Below the pieces are notes generated by a model. It was given only the letters and a program-made list of their open reading frames with translations. It was not told the DNA's origin and searched no databases. A program made the translations under genes and the position numbers. A stretch of 64,000 bases of DNA from VBOC01 sp964512655 (GTDB lineage: Bacteria > Bacteroidota > Ignavibacteria > UBA10030 > SZUA-254), in the NCBI GenBank assembly GCA_964512655.1, contig CAZEJT010000002.1, positions 248,001 to 312,000 of the forward strand, given 5' to 3'. This document shows, piece by piece, positions 43,997 to 53,264 of the stretch (its first letter is position 1; each line of letters begins with the position of its first letter).

Positions 43997-45940
43997 TCAG
44001 CCCTTATCCTTGTCGTCGACAACTTCGAACGAGGCGTCTTCAACCGCCTTGCCGTTCTTGGCCTTCTGCGGCCCCTCTCCTGCTTCGCCGCTTCCCGGCG
44101 GGGGAGCCTGGGGGCCGGCCTGTTGTTCAGCGGCCGTCGTCTGCTGATACATCGCAGAGGAAGCTTCGTTCCATGCCGCGTTCAGGGCTTCGATCTTTGC
44201 CTTCAGTTCCGCGCTACTGCCGCTTTTGACCGCGGCATCGAGCGCGTCAGCCGCTGCCTCGACCTTGCTCTTGAGCTCGGCGGGAATCTTGTCGCCGAAG
44301 TCCTTCATCTGCTTGCGCGTCTGGAACACAAGCGTGTCTGCCTGGTTCTTGGTGTCAACTTCCTCGCGGCGCTTCCGGTCTTCCGCGCTGTGCGACTGGG
44401 CGTCTTGCTTCATCTTCTCGACTTCCTCCTTGCTGAGGCCGCTCGATGAAGTGATGCGGATGCTCTGTTCCTTGTTCGTCGCCTTGTCCTTCGCTGTAAC
44501 GTGCAGCATCCCGTTTGCGTCGAGGTCGAACGTCACCTCGATCTGCGGGGTGCCGCGAGGTGCGGGGGGTAATCCATCCAGGTGGAACTTTCCAAGCGTG
44601 CGGTTATCGATCGCCATCGGGCGCTCGCCCTGCAGGACGTGGATTTCCACCGACGGCTGGCTGTCGGAGGCGGTCGAAAAAATCTCCGCCTTTTTCGTCG
44701 GGATCGTGGTATTCGCCGGAATCATCGGAGTCGTTACTCCTCCGAGCGTTTCGATTCCGAGCGTCAACGGCGTTACGTCGAGGAGGAGCACGTCTGTCAC
44801 ATCGCCTGAGAGAACTCCCCCCTGAATGGCCGCTCCCACCGCAACGACTTCATCCGGGTTGACTCCCTTGTGCCCTTCCTTGCCGAACGTGTCCTTTACG
44901 AGTTGCTGGACCCTCGGAACGCGCGTCATGCCGCCCACCAGGATGACCTCGTCGATCTGGTTCGGGTTGAGGCCCGCATCCTTGAGCGCTTTCTCCACCG
45001 GCGGGACGCAGCGCTGAATAAGATCTTCTACGAGCTGTTCGAACTTCGCCCGAGTGATGGTCAGATTCAGGTGCTTCGGTCCATCGGCCGTCGCCGTAAT
45101 GAACGGCAGATTCACTTCCGTCTGCAGGAGTTGAGACAGCTCCATCTTGGCCTTCTCCGCAGCTTCACGCAGGCGCTGGAGTGCCATCGGATCTTTTCTC
45201 AGGTCCATCCCTTCCTGCTTCTTGAACTCATCCGCGATATAATCGAGGAGGCGCTGATCGAAGTTATCACCGCCGAGGTGCGTGTCTCCGTTCGTCGATT
45301 TGACCTCGAAGACGCCTTCGCCCAGCTCGAGGATCGAGATGTCGAATGTCCCGCCTCCAAGATCGAACACCGCGACCTTCATGTCCTTATGCTTCTTGTC
45401 GAGGCCGTATGCCAGGGCCGCGGCCGTGGGCTCGTTAATGATGCGGCGGACATTGAGGCCGGCGATTTCGCCCGCCTCTTTGGTGGCCTGACGCTGTGCG
45501 TCGTTAAAATAGGCCGGAACCGTGATCACCGCGTCGGTGATCTTCGTGCCGAGATAGTCCTCGGCCGTCTGCTTCATTTTCTGCAGAATCATCGCGCTGA
45601 TCTCGGGGGGTGAATAGACCCTGTCGCCGATCTGAACGCGCGCCGTGTTGTTATCTCCGCGAACGACCTTGTAGGGTACCAGTTTCATCTCCTCGGTCAC
45701 CTCATCATGGAGCCGTCCCATGAAGCGCTTTATCGAGAAAACGGTGTTCTGCGAGTTCGTAACGGCCTGGCGTTTGGCTGCCTGCCCCACGAGCCGCTCC
45801 CCGCTCTTGGTGAATGCCACCACGGACGGGGTCGTGCGTCCGCCTTCCGAATTTGCGATCACGACGGGATCGTTTCCTTCCATGACCGCGACAACGGAAT
45901 TCGTGGTCCCAAGGTCGATTCCAATTATCTTTCCTGCCAT
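43997..45940 (-). CDS. dnaK: Molecular chaperone DnaK (Hsp70)
   Basis: The 647-residue chaperone has the actin-like ATPase domain (IIGIDLGTTNSVVAVMEG; VFDLGGGTFDISILELG; ILVGGMTRVPRVQ), the linker DVLLLDVTPLTLGIE and a substrate-binding domain. The C-terminal tail is Ala/Gln/Pro-rich and ends EVVDDKDKG. A strong ribosome site (AAGGAGG) lies upstream. Neither grpE nor dnaJ is adjacent, unlike many genomes. No TTG-N20-TAnnTT promoter was found, which fits a separate heat-shock control. A CGTGCC/GGCACG inverted repeat and further palindromes lie upstream. Confidence 0.98.
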   Translation of the reverse strand: MAGKIIGIDLGTTNSVVAVMEGNDPVVIANSEGGRTTPSVVAFTKSGERLVGQAAKRQAVTNSQNTVFSIKRFMGRLHDEVTEEMKLVPYKVVRGDNNTARVQIGDRVYSPPEISAMILQKMKQTAEDYLGTKITDAVITVPAYFNDAQRQATKEAGEIAGLNVRRIINEPTAAALAYGLDKKHKDMKVAVFDLGGGTFDISILELGEGVFEVKSTNGDTHLGGDNFDQRLLDYIADEFKKQEGMDLRKDPMALQRLREAAEKAKMELSQLLQTEVNLPFITATADGPKHLNLTITRAKFEQLVEDLIQRCVPPVEKALKDAGLNPNQIDEVILVGGMTRVPRVQQLVKDTFGKEGHKGVNPDEVVAVGAAIQGGVLSGDVTDVLLLDVTPLTLGIETLGGVTTPMIPANTTIPTKKAEIFSTASDSQPSVEIHVLQGERPMAIDNRTLGKFHLDGLPPAPRGTPQIEVTFDLDANGMLHVTAKDKATNKEQSIRITSSSGLSKEEVEKMKQDAQSHSAEDRKRREEVDTKNQADTLVFQTRKQMKDFGDKIPAELKSKVEAAADALDAAVKSGSSAELKAKIEALNAAWNEASSAMYQQTTAAEQQAGPQAPPPGSGEAGEGPQKAKNGKAVEDASFEVVDDKDKG

Positions 45941-46047
45941 TTTAAGACCCTCCTTATCAGGGTATAGACATGCTCCACCGGATACTACGCTTCCCCGGCG
46001 AAGAGTGTAATTGATTGAGTTATCTGGAGGATTCTATCTTCAATTGA

Positions 46048-46069
46048 CGTGCCAGATAGATTGGGCACG
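46048..46069. promoter_or_regulatory. Inverted repeat CGTGCC-N10-GGCACG upstream of dnaK
   Basis: Six-bp perfect arms flank a 10-nt spacer, about 110 bp upstream of the dnaK start. It differs from CIRCE (TTAGCACTC-N9-GAGTGCTAA) in sequence. It is a possible operator for dnaK; no binding protein is known from the window. Confidence 0.4.
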
Positions 46070-46135
46070 CGAACCGTTCCATTTCAATCAAAAATCGAGT
46101 TTTGCTCTCCAAGGCGATGCGGCGAGTATGCCATT

Positions 46136-46212
46136 CTGTCAATCTGACAGCGAAAATCAACAGTTTTGGCATTGTCATCCTGCCAAATCTGGAGAGCATG
46201 CCTTGATTTTCG
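46136..46212. promoter_or_regulatory. Nested palindrome cluster in the dnaK-birA intergenic region
   Basis: CTGTC-N5-GACAG is followed by CGAAAATCAA...TTGATTTTCG (10-bp arms), which encloses TTTGGCA-N9-TGCCAAA. The outer right arm overlaps the TTG of the predicted birA promoter. This has the look of a multi-site operator. Confidence 0.5.
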
Positions 46213-46233
46213 ACGTTGATTTCGCTACCATCT
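46203..46233 (+). promoter_or_regulatory. Possible birA promoter, TTG-N20-TACCATCT
   Basis: The spacer is exactly 20 nt, but the downstream box is a poorer match than the others. It ends 8 nt before the birA ATG. Confidence 0.35.
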
Positions 46234-46241
46234 TGTTCCAA

Positions 46242-46985
46242 ATGGCACCCTCCCCCGAAGGATTCAAGAGAAAAATAGTCTTCCTCGATAGCGTTGATTC
46301 CACCAGCCTCTATGCTGCATCGCTGCGCGATGCCGATGAGGGGACGGTTGTGCTGGCGGATGAGCAGAAATCCGGGCGCGGCCGCCTGGGGCGGAGCTGG
46401 GTCTCCGAAAAGGGAAAGAATCTTACCTTTTCTCTGATCCTTAAGCCCGGCTCCCCGGCGGAATACAGCGGGCTTATTTCCCTCCTTGCGGGTCTCGCGG
46501 TCGCCGAAACCCTTGAGACGGTTGCGGGCCTGGTACCCGAGTGCAAGTGGCCCAATGACGTACTGCTCAAGGGAAAAAAGGTCTGCGGCATCCTTACCGA
46601 GGCAACAATCACCGGCGGGAGGCTCTCAAGGGCAATTCTCGGCGTCGGACTCAACGTTAATCAGGCCAGATTCCCCGGGGCGATTCAACCGCCGCCCACC
46701 TCTCTCTTGAATGAGTCCGGACGCTCATTCGATCTGACCGCGGTCCTCACGGCTGTTCTCACCACGGTCGAGCGGCGCTACTCCGATTTCCGCGACCGGA
46801 AGTATGAGACGATCATCCGTGAGTGGAAAAAGCGCTCCACGACGATTGGCAAAACCCTCAACGTCAGGACTGGGGAGAGCGAGATTCAGGGCTTTGCAAG
46901 GGGGATTGCTCCCGATGGCGCGCTGTTGTTGGAAGTGGATGGATCTGAGCGGAAGATCTTCGCCGCAGATATCACCGTCGTATAA
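46242..46985 (+). CDS. birA: Biotin--[acetyl-CoA-carboxylase] ligase
   Basis: This enzyme activates biotin with ATP and transfers it to the carrier protein of acetyl-CoA carboxylase. The 247-residue protein shows DSVDSTSLYA at the start, the nucleotide loop KSGRGRLGRSWVSEKGKNL, KWPNDVLLKGKKVCGILTE and GVGLNVNQ. It lacks the N-terminal helix-turn-helix, so it is a group I enzyme without repressor function. An in-frame extension of 77 codons upstream covers the palindrome cluster and has no recognisable domain; I consider it non-coding. coaX follows after 15 nt. Confidence 0.93.
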   Translation: MAPSPEGFKRKIVFLDSVDSTSLYAASLRDADEGTVVLADEQKSGRGRLGRSWVSEKGKNLTFSLILKPGSPAEYSGLISLLAGLAVAETLETVAGLVPECKWPNDVLLKGKKVCGILTEATITGGRLSRAILGVGLNVNQARFPGAIQPPPTSLLNESGRSFDLTAVLTAVLTTVERRYSDFRDRKYETIIREWKKRSTTIGKTLNVRTGESEIQGFARGIAPDGALLLEVDGSERKIFAADITVV

Positions 46986-47000
46986 CGCTCCGGGCACTCC

Positions 47001-47789
47001 ATGCTCCTCGCCGTCGATGTAGGGAATTCACATACGGTTCTCGGGATCTTCAGAGGGAAGCGCCTCGTCGACGAATGGAGGATGCAGAGCAGGCGCTCGA
47101 GGAAAGCGAAGGAGCTCTGGGAACATGTCCGGTCGTTCGCCGAAGAGGCCGGATCTTCTCCCCGCGAACTCGAGGGTGTCGTCATTTCATCGGTGGTGCC
47201 GGCACTCACCAAAACGATCACATCGATGACGAAACGATTCCTGAAGACCGATCCGGTCGTCGTTTCCGGCGACATGGATTCCGGGCTCCGGGTCCTCTAC
47301 GATGACCCTTCCCGCCTCGGACCCGACCGGCTCTGTAACGCGGTTGCCGCACTCGCAATAACCGGCGCTCCTTCCATCGTCGTCGATCTCGGGACGGCAA
47401 CCACGTTCGACGTAATCTCCCCGCGCGGCGAGTATCTGGGCGGGGTGATCGCTCCCGGAGTGGAGAGCGCCGCGGCCGGGCTCTATACTCACACTGCCCG
47501 GCTTCACCCCGTCCCGCTCGAATTCCCCGAGCGGGTCGTCGGTTCGAACACAGTTACCGGGATGCAGTCCGGGATCATGTATGGAGCGCTGGGTGGTATA
47601 GAGGCGATTATCCACCGCATCGAGGAGGAAATCGGCGAAAAGGCTCCCGTCATTGCCACGGGAGGATATGCCGAGACAGTTGCCCGGAAGAGCAGCCTGA
47701 TCACGCGGGTAGAACCTGCCCTCGTTTTGGAGGGCGCCCGGTTGATTTACGAGAGGGTGATGAGGAGGAAGGGTAGGCGCCGGCGGTAG
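47001..47789 (+). CDS. coaX: Type III pantothenate kinase
   Basis: CoaX phosphorylates pantothenate, the first step of coenzyme A synthesis. The 262-residue protein has the ASKHA-fold motifs LLAVDVGNSHTVLGIF, the pantothenate-site region GPDRLCNAVAA, DLGTATTFDVI and GGVIAPGV. The last residues (GRRRR) and the TAG stop are encoded by family B repeat DNA. It pairs with birA in a two-gene cofactor operon, a common arrangement. Confidence 0.95.
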   Translation: MLLAVDVGNSHTVLGIFRGKRLVDEWRMQSRRSRKAKELWEHVRSFAEEAGSSPRELEGVVISSVVPALTKTITSMTKRFLKTDPVVVSGDMDSGLRVLYDDPSRLGPDRLCNAVAALAITGAPSIVVDLGTATTFDVISPRGEYLGGVIAPGVESAAAGLYTHTARLHPVPLEFPERVVGSNTVTGMQSGIMYGALGGIEAIIHRIEEEIGEKAPVIATGGYAETVARKSSLITRVEPALVLEGARLIYERVMRRKGRRRR

Positions 47790-47811
47790 GCGCAGGCTTT
47801 AGCCTGCGCAG
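47772..47811 (+). repeat. Family B REP-like repeat, copy B6, overlapping coaX 3' end
   Basis: A truncated GTAGGCGCCGGC precedes a full unit GGTAG with hairpin GCGCAGGCT / TT / AGCCTGCGC. The arm differs from the common one, but both sides changed together, keeping the stem intact. Confidence 0.85.
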
Positions 47812-47820
47812 ATGTCTGTT

Positions 47821-47849
47821 GACGCGGCGCCCTGGGCCGCGTTTTTTTT
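47821..47849 (+). terminator. Rho-independent terminator after coaX
   Basis: ACGCGGC pairs with GCCGCGT around a 7-nt loop, followed by a run of T. The T-run reaches the nuoN stop codon, so it separates the convergent birA-coaX and nuo operons. Confidence 0.85.
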
Positions 47850-49347
47850 ATTGGACCCCGAACATCGATACCGACGCCTGCGCAACCTGTACAAGCGGGC
47901 CAAAATAAAGTCCCAGAAGGAGGGTCGGGATCGTCAGCAGAAGCAGGATCGCGAACTGCGCCCATCCGAATCGAACCGGCTCAACCGATCCTTCGGGAGC
48001 GCGGAGGAACATGTTTCGCAGGATGCGAACGTAGTAGTAGAGTGAGACGACGCTGTTTAAGACCGCGACGATGGCCAGCCAGAACATTTTGGCGTTGATG
48101 AGGGCCGCGAAGAGATAGAGCTTTCCGATGAAACCTGCGGTCGGGGGAATGCCCGTGAGAGAGAGGAGAAAAATGGTGAAGGTCACGGCCACAAACGGGG
48201 CACGGTACCCGAGTCCGCGATACGCGTCGATGTCTTCGCTTCCCGTCTTATCCGCCACGAGCATGACAACGTAGAAGGCCCCCAGGTTCGTGAACAGATA
48301 GACGGCGAAGTAGATCAGGACAGCGGCAAGCCCTTCGTTGCTGAGAACAACCACTCCCAGCAGCATGTACCCTGCATGCGCGATGCTGGAGTACGCCAGA
48401 AGCCGTTTCAGGTTGTTCTGCCAGATCGCCACCAAATTTCCCAGCGTCATGGTCAGGACAGAGACAATCGCCAAAACGCGGTTCCACTCGAAACCCGCGA
48501 GTATCTGCCACGCCCCGGTTGCGCTCCCGGCCATCGCCGCATCGATAAAAGAGACCTTCAGGAACCGGATCATCATCGCAAACCCCGCCGCCTTCGACGC
48601 CACCGAGAGAAATGCGGTGATGGTGATCGGCGCCCCCTCGTACACGTCGGGAGTCCAGAAATGAAAAGGGACCGCGGAGATTTTGTACCCAAAGCCTGCA
48701 ATGATCAGCACCCCGGCGATCAAAAGAGTTGCCGGGCTTACGCCGCCCGCCACGAGGGCCCTGTTGATGCCGTAGATGTCTACGGCTCCGGTAAGGCCGT
48801 AGAGGATCGAAATCCCGTAGAGCATCAGGCCTGAAGACGCGGCCCCGTAGATGACATATTTGAGCGACGCCTCGTTTGAGTCGGGCGCATCCCTCAAGTA
48901 ACCCGCCAGGATATACGAGCTGATGCTCGTCAGTTCCAGCGAGAGGTACATCATCAGAAGGTTGCTTGAGCCCGTCATGAGGAACATCCCCAGCGTAAGG
49001 GCTATCAGGAGAGCGTAGTATTCCCCGATGGGCCTCTTCCCCCTGTTGAGCTCGGCCGACTCGGCGGAAAAGAGTACGATGATTCCGCTGCTCAGAAGGA
49101 TGATCGTCTTAAAAAAGAGCGAGAAGGAATCGACCGCGAACATATTGAAGAGGACCGAATTGGTCGCGGCCGTTGCCTGCCGGGTAAGGCAGTAGGCGGT
49201 GACGACGAGCCCTGTCAGCGCGAGCCACGGGATAAGGCTTTGCCGCTTCCCCGCGAGAACATCGGCAAGGAGCATCGCGCAAAACGTCGCGCTCAGCGCG
49301 ATTTCGGGCTGGAGCGACTTTGAACCGGCTACGATCTGCTCAAGCAT
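47848..49347 (-). CDS. nuoN: NADH-quinone oxidoreductase subunit N
   Basis: This is an antiporter-like, proton-pumping membrane subunit of complex I, 499 residues with about 14 helices. Conserved parts include LMYLSLELTSISSYILAGYLR with the key Glu, KISAVPFHFWTPDVYEGAP with the pumping Lys/His, and NLKRLLAYSSIAHAGYMLLG. It is the last gene of the nuo operon, 12 nt after nuoM. Confidence 0.95.
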   Translation of the reverse strand: MLEQIVAGSKSLQPEIALSATFCAMLLADVLAGKRQSLIPWLALTGLVVTAYCLTRQATAATNSVLFNMFAVDSFSLFFKTIILLSSGIIVLFSAESAELNRGKRPIGEYYALLIALTLGMFLMTGSSNLLMMYLSLELTSISSYILAGYLRDAPDSNEASLKYVIYGAASSGLMLYGISILYGLTGAVDIYGINRALVAGGVSPATLLIAGVLIIAGFGYKISAVPFHFWTPDVYEGAPITITAFLSVASKAAGFAMMIRFLKVSFIDAAMAGSATGAWQILAGFEWNRVLAIVSVLTMTLGNLVAIWQNNLKRLLAYSSIAHAGYMLLGVVVLSNEGLAAVLIYFAVYLFTNLGAFYVVMLVADKTGSEDIDAYRGLGYRAPFVAVTFTIFLLSLTGIPPTAGFIGKLYLFAALINAKMFWLAIVAVLNSVVSLYYYVRILRNMFLRAPEGSVEPVRFGWAQFAILLLLTIPTLLLGLYFGPLVQVAQASVSMFGVQ

Positions 49348-49359
49348 GAGCGAACCGGA

Positions 49360-50958
49360 TTATTGACCCAGCATGGCAAGTCCGCCGCCTTTGTTGACGA
49401 CGTCGACAAGCGTGTTGACCGCGGAGGTCATCAGATTGATCATTGGCGCCGGATAGATCCCGAGGAACAGGACGATCACGGCAAGCGGTATGAGCGTGAA
49501 GAGTTCGCGGCCGTTAATATCCGGAAGCGATTTCCACTTCTCGGGGAGCGTGCCCAGGAAGAGCCGCTGGAGCGTCCAGAGCATGTAGGCGGCAGTCAGT
49601 ACGATCCCGACTGTGGATGCGATCGTGATCCACCGGAACGATTGGAAGGCCCCGAGGAACGAGAAGGCCTCGCTGATGAACCCGCTCAGGCCGGGAAGTC
49701 CGAGCGCGGCGAAGAACGCGATGGCCATCACTGCGGAATATTTGGGCATCTGGTTCATCAGGCCCCCGAAGTCGTTCAGGCCCCGGGTGTGGGCCCGGTC
49801 GTAGATGACGCCGACGATAAGGAAGAGCATCGCTGTGATCGTGCCGTGGTTGAACATCTGCATGACAGCCCCCGTCACCCCCTGGGTGTTCAGTGCAGCC
49901 ATGCCGAGTACCACGACCCCCATGTGGCTGATGCTCGAGTACGCGATCAGTTTTTTAAAGTCCGTCTGGGCCATCGCTACGAGGGCGCCATAGACGATGT
50001 TGATGAAGCCCAGAATCGCAAGCGGGATCTGATAGTGAGCCGTCGCATCGGGAAACATGGGGAAGCTGACCCTGAGGAGGCCGTAGGTGCCCATCTTCAG
50101 GAGCACGCCCGCCAGGATGACGCTGATCGCCGTAGGCGCCTCGACGTGCGCATCGGGGAGCCACGTGTGAAAGGGGAAGATCGGGACCTTGATGGCAAAA
50201 CCGATGAAGAGAGCGATGAACGCGATGTACCTCCACGTCGTATGGAATCCTCCCAGGATAGAGCCGGGATCGTAATTGGCCGGGTTCATCATCGCGAGCA
50301 TGTTGAACGTGTGAATCTTCTCGCCCGTAGCAGGATCGGTCACTGAAACGCTGAAATAGAGAGCCAGCAGGGCGAGGAGCATCAGCACGCTTCCGAGCAG
50401 GGTATAGAGGAAGAACTTGATTGCCGCGTACTCCCTGCGGGGCCCTCCCCAGATGCCGATCAGGAAATACATCGGAAGAAGCATCAGCTCCCAGAACACA
50501 TAGAAGAGGAAGAAATCGAGGGAGACGAATACCCCCATCATCCCGGCGTCAAGGAGAAGGAGGAGCGCAAAGTAGCCTTTGATCGATTTCTCGATCCCCC
50601 ACGAGGCAAAGACCGCTATGAACGAAATGAGCGCCGTGAGGATCACCATCAGCACGCTCAGACCGTCGATCCCGAGCATGTAATCGATGTGAATCCGCCC
50701 GAACCAGGAGATCGACTGGACGTCTATCCAGCTTGCCTTCTCGAGAAACTGGAATCCCTCGATCGTATTGACCCCGGCCATTCCCCCGTTGAACTTGAGG
50801 AGAACAACGATCGCGAGAATCAGCTGCACGCCGGTAAAGAGAGCCGATGTCCAACGGATCGCATTCAGCTTCTCCTTCCGCAACAGCAGGACGACCATCA
50901 TCCCGGCGACGGGAAGAAACGTCAGCCAGGTCAGAATTCCAATTCCCAGGATGCTCAT
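49360..50958 (-). CDS. nuoM: NADH-quinone oxidoreductase subunit M
   Basis: This is an antiporter-like complex I subunit of 532 residues with about 14 helices. Hallmarks are FFLFYVFWELMLLPMYFLIGIWGG with the conserved Glu, KVPIFPFHTWLPDAHVEAPTA, and KKLIAYSSISHMGVVVLG. It lies between nuoL and nuoN in the standard order. Confidence 0.96.
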   Translation of the reverse strand: MSILGIGILTWLTFLPVAGMMVVLLLRKEKLNAIRWTSALFTGVQLILAIVVLLKFNGGMAGVNTIEGFQFLEKASWIDVQSISWFGRIHIDYMLGIDGLSVLMVILTALISFIAVFASWGIEKSIKGYFALLLLLDAGMMGVFVSLDFFLFYVFWELMLLPMYFLIGIWGGPRREYAAIKFFLYTLLGSVLMLLALLALYFSVSVTDPATGEKIHTFNMLAMMNPANYDPGSILGGFHTTWRYIAFIALFIGFAIKVPIFPFHTWLPDAHVEAPTAISVILAGVLLKMGTYGLLRVSFPMFPDATAHYQIPLAILGFINIVYGALVAMAQTDFKKLIAYSSISHMGVVVLGMAALNTQGVTGAVMQMFNHGTITAMLFLIVGVIYDRAHTRGLNDFGGLMNQMPKYSAVMAIAFFAALGLPGLSGFISEAFSFLGAFQSFRWITIASTVGIVLTAAYMLWTLQRLFLGTLPEKWKSLPDINGRELFTLIPLAVIVLFLGIYPAPMINLMTSAVNTLVDVVNKGGGLAMLGQ

Positions 50959-51001
50959 GATGCTCTCAATGCAAAGTGGCCAGATTAAACAATGTGAACC
51001 G

Positions 51002-53254
51002 TCACCGGAAGACGAAGAAGAATATCATCACGCCGAGGAGAACAAAGGCGATATAGGTTTGCACTTTTCCGGTCTGGAGTTTCCGGAAGGCCCGGCCGAA
51101 GAAACCTGAAACGTACGCTGCGCCGTTGACCAGCCCGTCGACGACGTAATGGTCGAACGAACCCGCCCCGCCCCAGAAGAAGAAAAACGTGAGCCCTCCG
51201 CTCACCATGGCCGTGACGATCGCAGCCGCGACCGTGCCCGTTGTGGCCACATCCGGCCACAGCCATTGACCGGCCATGACCGCCGTCAGGACGGAAAGCA
51301 CGCCGCCGATGGCCAGGAACAGCGCGCCGCTCATTTTTCTCTCCCGCGCTTCTTCGTCGTATCCGAAAACGATTGCTTTGGTCCAGTATGCGGTGCCGTT
51401 TACAAGACCGTCTATGATGTTCTCGTCGAACCAGCGCAGGGCCCGAGTAAGCGCGAGTGTTCCCCCGACTGCGACCGCATCGTAGAGCTCGTCGAAGTAC
51501 CACTTGTTCAGGAGGAACGCGTAGATGCCTTTCAGCTTCTCCGCCCAGAGATCGGCGCTGATCTTCTTCCACGCATACGTTGAAAAGGCAAGGAGAACTC
51601 CGAGTCCGGCGAGCGTCAGCGAGAGCGCCATGGCAGGAATATGGCTCTGGTGGACGGCTTCCTCGAACGTCTCGGGGGATGCCGCCTGGACCGATGCAGG
51701 GACAACGGCAGCCGGGCGTTCGATCGCATGGAAAAACCATCCGCTGGAAGCGCCCACAGGGTTTGGCGAGTAGAAGATGAACACGCTCAGCACGGCGAAG
51801 ACGATCAGTGGTATCGTCATGCTCTTCGGGGACTCGTGAACCGATTCGAGGCGGTGGTTGTCTGCGTGCGCGCCCAGGAACGTCAGGATGACGAGCCGGA
51901 ACATATAGAACGCCGTCATTCCGGCGACGAGGAACCCGATCACAGGGATAAGATAATGCCCGGTGAGCGAGCCGTATGCGAGCGTTCCGGCAAGGATCTC
52001 ATCCTTGCTCAGGAAACCCGAGGTCAGGGGGACGCCGCTGATCGCGAGCGTATAGACGAGGAACGCAAGAAACGTGACCGGCATCTTGCTCTTCAGTCCC
52101 CCCATATTCCTGATGTCCTGGGGATCGGTGTGATGATCGCCGGCATGGTGGAGCGCGCCGTGCATCGCATGTATCACGGAACCGGAGCCGAGGAAGAGGC
52201 CCGCCTTGAACATCGCATGCGTCGCGAGGTGGAAGAATCCCGCGGTGTAAGCCCCCGTTCCAAGGCCCATCACCATGTACCCAAGCTGCGAAATAGTCGA
52301 GTATGCGAGAACCTTCTTGATGTCATTCTGGGCAATTGCGATCGTCGCCGCAATGAACGCGGTGATGGCTCCGATATAGGCGATGACGGTGAGGGCGCCG
52401 GCGGTCATCATCGGGAAAGTGCGCGCGATGAGGTAGACGCCCGCTGCGACCATGGTTGCTGCGTGTATGAGTGCACTGACCGGCGTGGGGCCCTCCATAG
52501 CGTCGGGTAGCCAGACGTGCAGGGGGAACTGAGCCGATTTTCCGACCGCTCCGCAGAAAATCAGGATGCCGGCGGCAGTCAGCCAGCCCTCGCTCCCGAA
52601 GGGGAGGCTGCCCGACTGGATTCCGGCGAAGATTTCACTGAACCCGAACGTGTGAAACGTCCGGTAGAGAATCATGATTCCGGTGAACATGCCGATGTCG
52701 CCGATCCGGTTCACGACGAAGGCTTTCTTGGCGGCATCGGAGGCCGACTTCTTCTCGTACCAGTGTCCGATCAGGAGATACGAGCTCAGGCCGACAAGCT
52801 CCCACCCCACATACATCGTGAAGAAGTTGCTTGTCACGACGATCACGAGCATCGAGAACGTGAACAGGCCCAGGTACGAGAAATAGCGGGAGTACCGGAT
52901 GTCGCCCTTCATGTATCCGGTGGAGAAGAGGTGGACGAGCGAGCTCACGATGCAGACGATCACCGTCATGATCGCAGAGAGGTTATCGACTGTCAGCCCG
53001 AGGTCGATCCGCAGGGGCCCGATCAAGGGCACGTTGCCGAAATCAACCCACGGAAACGTGAGCGTGACGGCCCCCTCAGCCCCGAGTTTCCGGAAAAACA
53101 GTGCCAGCGAAAGCGCCAGGCAAACAAAGAGGATCCCCGTCCCCAGCCAGTCCCCGCCTCTCGGGAGCTTCCTGCCGAAGAAGACCAGGATCAGGAAGCC
53201 CAGGAGCGGGAGGAGAAGAATCGCAATCGAAAGCTGGATCAACGGGTCAATCAC
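51002..53254 (-). CDS. nuoL: NADH-quinone oxidoreductase subunit L
   Basis: This is the most distal antiporter-like subunit, carrying the long lateral helix that braces the membrane arm. Motifs include FTMYVGWELVGLSSYLLIGHW, SAQFPLHVWLPDAMEGPTPVSALIHAATMVAAG and KKVLAYSTISQLGYMVMG. At 750 residues it is longer than the 610-residue E. coli protein because of an extended region between the antiporter core and the C-terminal helix (about residues 480-660). It lies 10 nt after nuoK. Confidence 0.96.
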   Translation of the reverse strand: MIDPLIQLSIAILLLPLLGFLILVFFGRKLPRGGDWLGTGILFVCLALSLALFFRKLGAEGAVTLTFPWVDFGNVPLIGPLRIDLGLTVDNLSAIMTVIVCIVSSLVHLFSTGYMKGDIRYSRYFSYLGLFTFSMLVIVVTSNFFTMYVGWELVGLSSYLLIGHWYEKKSASDAAKKAFVVNRIGDIGMFTGIMILYRTFHTFGFSEIFAGIQSGSLPFGSEGWLTAAGILIFCGAVGKSAQFPLHVWLPDAMEGPTPVSALIHAATMVAAGVYLIARTFPMMTAGALTVIAYIGAITAFIAATIAIAQNDIKKVLAYSTISQLGYMVMGLGTGAYTAGFFHLATHAMFKAGLFLGSGSVIHAMHGALHHAGDHHTDPQDIRNMGGLKSKMPVTFLAFLVYTLAISGVPLTSGFLSKDEILAGTLAYGSLTGHYLIPVIGFLVAGMTAFYMFRLVILTFLGAHADNHRLESVHESPKSMTIPLIVFAVLSVFIFYSPNPVGASSGWFFHAIERPAAVVPASVQAASPETFEEAVHQSHIPAMALSLTLAGLGVLLAFSTYAWKKISADLWAEKLKGIYAFLLNKWYFDELYDAVAVGGTLALTRALRWFDENIIDGLVNGTAYWTKAIVFGYDEEARERKMSGALFLAIGGVLSVLTAVMAGQWLWPDVATTGTVAAAIVTAMVSGGLTFFFFWGGAGSFDHYVVDGLVNGAAYVSGFFGRAFRKLQTGKVQTYIAFVLLGVMIFFFVFR

Positions 53255-53264
53255 GGTTTGAGGA

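Noticed and set aside
46011..46241. 77-codon N-terminal extension of birA as a DNA-binding domain
   Set aside because: The sequence has no helix-turn-helix pattern, and the region is filled with inverted repeats and a possible promoter.
45941..46241. CIRCE or HAIR heat-shock operators upstream of dnaK
   Set aside because: Neither TTAGCACTC-N9-GAGTGCTAA nor the CTTGAGT-type repeat is present; the inverted repeats there have other sequences.
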